From Caldilineaceae bacterium (GTDB taxonomy: Bacteria; Chloroflexota; Anaerolineae; Caldilineales; Caldilineaceae): a stretch of 9,019 nt of DNA. The notes beneath the pieces were generated by a model. The model saw only the letters and a list, made by a program, of their open reading frames with translations. It made no database searches and was not told the origin of the DNA. A program made the translations under genes and the position numbers. Every line of letters starts with the position of its first letter. Position 1 is the first letter of the stretch. The stretch covers positions 1 to 9,019 of the forward strand of contig JAPPKT010000460.1 in assembly GCA_028819675.1 (NCBI GenBank), written 5' to 3'. This document shows positions 7,022-9,019 of this stretch, in pieces.

Positions 7022-7055
7022 CGACCGCTGTCTGTGTCAACTTCAATGGGTTTTC

Positions 7056-7160
7056 TTCGCGGCCCTTCGTGGACAGAGAAGGGTGTTCTCTGTGGCACAG
7101 CGTGGTTCAAAAAGGGTGTTGCAGTGCCCCTTTGCGACCCTTCGAGCGCAGAAGGGGTTT
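7056..7160. repeat. Degenerate short repeats in the pre-ATPase gap
   Basis: TTCGCGGCCCTTCG (7056-7069) recurs as TTTGCGACCCTTCG (7131-7144). The phrase AGAAGGGTGTT (7077-7087) recurs as AAAAAGGGTGTT (7109-7120) and AGAAGGGGTTT (7150-7160). The stretch is built from about three diverged copies of one short phrase. It has no coding support. Confidence 0.5.
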
Positions 7161-7281
7161 TACCTGGCGTGCCTCAATAAAGGAAAACGTAAACGAGCCC
7201 TAATAGGTGATAGGCCCTTATCAACTACTGCACGCAGATCTGCCACAGGGCCTGTCCTCAATCTGAGCTGGTGTGAACACG

Positions 7282-8172
7282 ATGAACATTACAGTTGACG
7301 ACCTGACCAAAGTCTACCGCTCGAGGTTTTACCGCACGCACACGGTTGCCCTCGAGCATCTTTCCCTTACCATTGAGATGGGAATGTTCGGCCTGCTTGG
7401 ACCGAACGGCGCCGGCAAGACAACCCTGATGCGGGTGCTGGCCACTTTGTTACAGCCCACCAGCGGCGCCGCTTATGTAGGCGACTGGAAAGTCGATGAT
7501 CGCAACCAGAAATGGGAGATCCGCGCACAGCTCGGCTATCTGCCGCAAGAGATCCAGATGTACGACAATCTCTCCGCACGCGAATTCCTGGCCTTTGTGG
7601 CTGCCTTGAAGTATGTTCCTGCGGAAGAGCGCGGCCGGCAGATCGGGAAAATGCTGGAGGTGACCGGATTGAGCGACGCGGCGGGCCGCAAGATCAGGGC
7701 CTACTCGGGAGGTATGAAGCGGCGGCTGGGCGTAGCGCAGGCGCTTATCGGCAACCCCGAGGTTCTCATCGTTGACGAACCGACCGCCGGCCTGGACCCC
7801 CAGGAACGGGTACGCTTCCGTAATCTGCTCGTTGAGTTGGCGCGTGAGCGGCTGGTGCTGTTGTCCTCCCATATCACCGAGGATATCGCCCAGACCTGCT
7901 CGCGTCTTGCGGTCCTCGACCATGGGCAGCTGCGCTTTCACGGCGGTATCCAGACGTTGCTGCAAACGACGGCGGGGCGCGTCTGGGAGTTTACGGCGGT
8001 GGATCACGCAGTGCAGGAGCGAGAGGATTTGCGGGTGGTTGCCATCACCCACACGGAGCAGGGAACCCAATATCGAGTTCTGGCAGAAGAAAAACCCACT
8101 GCGGATGCGGTCCCAGCTTCCCCGACTGTTGAGGACGCCTACCTCTGGCTGATCCAACCGCGCAATACGTGA
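7282..8172 (+). CDS. ABC-2-type transporter ATP-binding protein
   Basis: This 296-residue soluble ATPase is the motor of an ABC-2-type transporter. Visible motifs are Walker A GPNGAGKTT (40-48), Q-loop LPQE (about 87-90), signature YSGGMKRRLG (141-150), Walker B VLIVDEP (161-167) with the catalytic Glu, D-loop AGLD and H-loop His197. The fold is complete and intact. After about residue 235 comes a 60-residue C-terminal extension of the type common in drug- and polysaccharide-type ABC-2 ATPases. I chose the ATG at 7282; an in-frame GTG at 7273 would add three residues, and neither has a good ribosome site. No permease follows it, so its likely partners are the two permeases 1.5 to 4.6 kb upstream on the same strand. 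Whether it is transcribed with them is unclear. Confidence 0.9.
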   Translation: MNITVDDLTKVYRSRFYRTHTVALEHLSLTIEMGMFGLLGPNGAGKTTLMRVLATLLQPTSGAAYVGDWKVDDRNQKWEIRAQLGYLPQEIQMYDNLSAREFLAFVAALKYVPAEERGRQIGKMLEVTGLSDAAGRKIRAYSGGMKRRLGVAQALIGNPEVLIVDEPTAGLDPQERVRFRNLLVELARERLVLLSSHITEDIAQTCSRLAVLDHGQLRFHGGIQTLLQTTAGRVWEFTAVDHAVQEREDLRVVAITHTEQGTQYRVLAEEKPTADAVPASPTVEDAYLWLIQPRNT

Positions 8173-8375
8173 TTCACGCCCGCTTGCCGCTCACACCTGT
8201 TTTTGTTCGATCAGCAGTCCCTCGCGTTGACTACACTATGTCCGGCAGTCGCTGCGCTAAGCGAGGAGGTGTTCGGCGACGTGACAGGGCCTGCGTCCTG
8301 CAAGCGCTGAACCAGGGATTGCGAGAAGATAGTGAAGAGGAGCGGGAAGGCTGTTGGGGCCAGCTATGGTCTTCA
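8173..8375. other. Gap after the ATPase, no plus-strand gene seen
   Basis: No hairpin with a T-run follows the ATPase stop. A plus-strand frame from 8169 runs on through repeat R1 but has no domain and is not supported. The minus-strand leftover described at 8257-8406 covers part of this stretch. Confidence 0.5.
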
Positions 8376-8406
8376 GTGCGTTTGCGATGCGTTCGTGTGT
8401 GTCCGT
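8257..8406 (-). pseudogene. Possible decayed copy of the small ORF (ACG in place of ATG)
   Basis: On the minus strand the right copy of R1 keeps the AGGGAG site and then reads ACG followed by DTHERIANA, exactly where the left copy has ATG and the same nine codons. After that the sequences part, and the frame stays open for 39 more codons to TAG at 8257. No ATG, GTG or TTG replaces the start nearby in frame. The tail (rich in Leu, Ala and Pro, with one Cys) resembles nothing I know. It may be a dead paralogue of the 2166-2261 ORF, or repeat sequence that happens to be open. The reading is speculative. Confidence 0.25.
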
Positions 8407-8564
8407 GTCGTCTCCCTGTGAGTGTGTGGGCCCCGTGAATCCCCTGTGAAAGATCGTTTTGCCCCGCTGAAGAAATTGGTTCGATCTTGACGGTATCCTT
8501 GATACCGATTCATGTGTCGGCGAAGATTCAAAATTTTTTGAAGGGCATTTTTTTCAGGCTGCGG
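8376..8564 (-). repeat. Repeat R1, right copy
   Basis: This is the second copy of the block at 2231-2420, in direct orientation and about 6.1 kb away. Unlike the left copy it contains a perfect inverted repeat, CGGTATC-CTT-GATACCG (8491-8507). The left copy has only a degenerate counterpart there. The A/T-rich tail is kept in character but not base for base. The right copy of R2 begins 31 bases further on. Confidence 0.8.
8491..8507. promoter_or_regulatory. Perfect 7-bp dyad inside right R1
   Basis: CGGTATC and GATACCG are exact reverse complements separated by CTT. It could be an operator-like site or a small hairpin. The left R1 has CGGTTTA...GATATCG at the same place, so the symmetry is not fully conserved. 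Confidence 0.3.
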
Positions 8565-8578
8565 AGTTCTCGGTGATG

Positions 8579-8592
8579 CGCGGCTAGCCGCG
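8579..8592. repeat. Perfect 14-bp palindrome between R1 and R2
   Basis: CGCGGCTAGCCGCG is its own reverse complement and lies three bases before the right R2. The left R2 is preceded at the same place by a weaker GC dyad around CGGCCG (214-219), so the palindrome may belong to the R2 unit. Confidence 0.5.
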
Positions 8593-8595
8593 TCC

Positions 8596-8653
8596 TGCGC
8601 CCCAGGGCGTCCTCGCTTCGGACACTGTCACGCCCTCTACTGTTCTGACTCGA
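8596..8653 (-). repeat. Repeat R2, right copy
   Basis: This is the partner of 225-282, same orientation, 49 of 58 positions identical by hand count. Its first bases on the minus strand encode the end of a reading frame, ESEQ followed by TAG, as in the exporter. In this copy it lies 31 bases from R1, so an R2-R1 junction is preserved here that the left copies lack. Confidence 0.7.
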
Positions 8654-8774
8654 TACACACTCTGTTGCCGGCTGCGCAAGATGGAAGTTGGAGCGCTCTG
8701 TTGCGCTGGTCTGCGATGTCGCCCCGGCACTCGTCAACCAGGACGGGCGCCTTTTCGATAGCACGCAGATCCAT
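8637..8774 (-). CDS. Candidate 45-residue ORF ending in the R2 repeat
   Basis: A minus-strand frame starts with ATG at 8774 (MDLRAIEKAP...) and ends ...VCIESEQ-stop at 8637, sharing its last four residues and stop with the exporter. AAGGGA lies nine bases before the ATG. The peptide has three Cys (17, 33, 40) and no membrane segment. The frame is also open upstream of this ATG back to a TAG near 8884, so the start is uncertain and it may be the remnant of a longer gene. I recognise no family. Overlapping frames on both strands are similarly long, so the coding case is weak. Confidence 0.22.
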   Translation of the reverse strand: MDLRAIEKAPVLVDECRGDIADQRNRALQLPSCAAGNRVCIESEQ

Positions 8775-9019
8775 GCAGATCTGTCCCTTCCCGCGCCTGC
8801 AAACGCCGCGGCCTCCAAAGCCCCGTTCCCCTGTTTGTCGGGCAACCCCCTCCGCATGGCACCGCCGGGTCGCCCCGAACTCCTAGCCGATCAACGTCAA
8901 CGCCGCCATGCATGAGCGGTACATCGGCCTGCCCGGCATCGACACCCAGATTAGGCGTCCGGATTCAGGACTTCTGAGCGAATTTGTCTCGATTTGAGAT
9001 ATTTTCGCGACATTTTGCC
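8775..9019. other. Right flank, no supported gene
   Basis: Several short frames overlap here. On the plus strand a 75-codon frame from TTG at 8688 and a 29-codon ORF at 8908-8997 are open; on the minus strand a frame covers 8528-8857. None has both a ribosome site and a recognisable domain. It may be gene debris or the edge of a gene outside the window. Confidence 0.45.

Larger units (their letters stand above)
6907..7281. other. Repeat-bearing gap before the ATPase gene
   Basis: About 375 bp without a supported gene. It contains an inverted repeat with 8-bp arms (CCGGTCAC at 6969-6976 and GTGACCGG at 7014-7021), a degenerate repeated stretch at 7056-7160, and a small imperfect dyad around 7208-7224 (TGATA...TATCA). 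Two overlapping plus-strand frames cross it with different low-complexity translations, and neither has a ribosome site or known domain. No clear promoter for the ATPase could be identified. Confidence 0.55.

Noticed and set aside
8908..8997. 29-codon plus-strand ORF starting MHERYIGLPGID
   Set aside because: There is no ribosome site and no family I can name with confidence. It may be gene debris.

Overview
The window looks like bacterial chromosome of moderately high GC. No rRNA, tRNA, CRISPR array, transposase or phage gene is visible. The gene content (a half-size ABC exporter, ABC-2 permeases including one fused to an M1-peptidase-like domain, a Yip1-type membrane protein), the long repeat-rich gaps and a 7-bp TACGNAW microsatellite would fit a Chloroflexota/Anaerolineae-like genome. 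That placement is inference from general style, and no marker gene is present to prove it.

Layout. Positions 1-265 are a GC-rich, palindrome-rich flank. Positions 266-2059 (minus strand) encode a complete half-size ABC exporter (TMD-NBD). Upstream of it on the same strand lies a 31-codon small ORF (2166-2261) with a strong Shine-Dalgarno site. On the plus strand follow an ABC-2-like permease (2663-3361), a second permease joined to an extracytoplasmic M1-like domain that appears to have lost its zinc site (3358-5775, ATGA overlap with the first), a Yip1-family membrane protein (6235-6906) and an ABC-2-type ATPase (7282-8172). The two permeases plus the ATPase would make a complete transporter: 2663 and 3358 as the membrane pair, 7282 as the motor. 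The gaps between these genes (about 460 and 375 bp) carry short degenerate repeats. Positions 8173-9019 hold no convincing large gene.

The most unusual structure is a pair of repeats not explained by the genes. Repeat R1 (2231-2420 and 8376-8564, direct orientation, 132/147 identical over an ungapped core by my hand count) brackets the whole four-gene plus-strand block. Read on the minus strand, R1 contains a Shine-Dalgarno site, a start codon (ATG in the left copy, ACG in the right) and the same first codons (x-DTHERIANA), after which the copies diverge. Repeat R2 (225-282 and 8596-8653, 49/58 identical, no gaps) holds, on the minus strand, the last codons and stop of the exporter (ESEQ-stop) plus downstream sequence; the right copy ends a different 45-codon frame with the same ESEQ-stop. 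In the right copy R2 lies just upstream of R1. The simplest reading is a minus-strand array of related units (R1 promoter/leader, small peptide, exporter, R2 3' end), partly decayed on the right, with the plus-strand transporter block lying between two R1 copies. This is a hypothesis from hand alignment.
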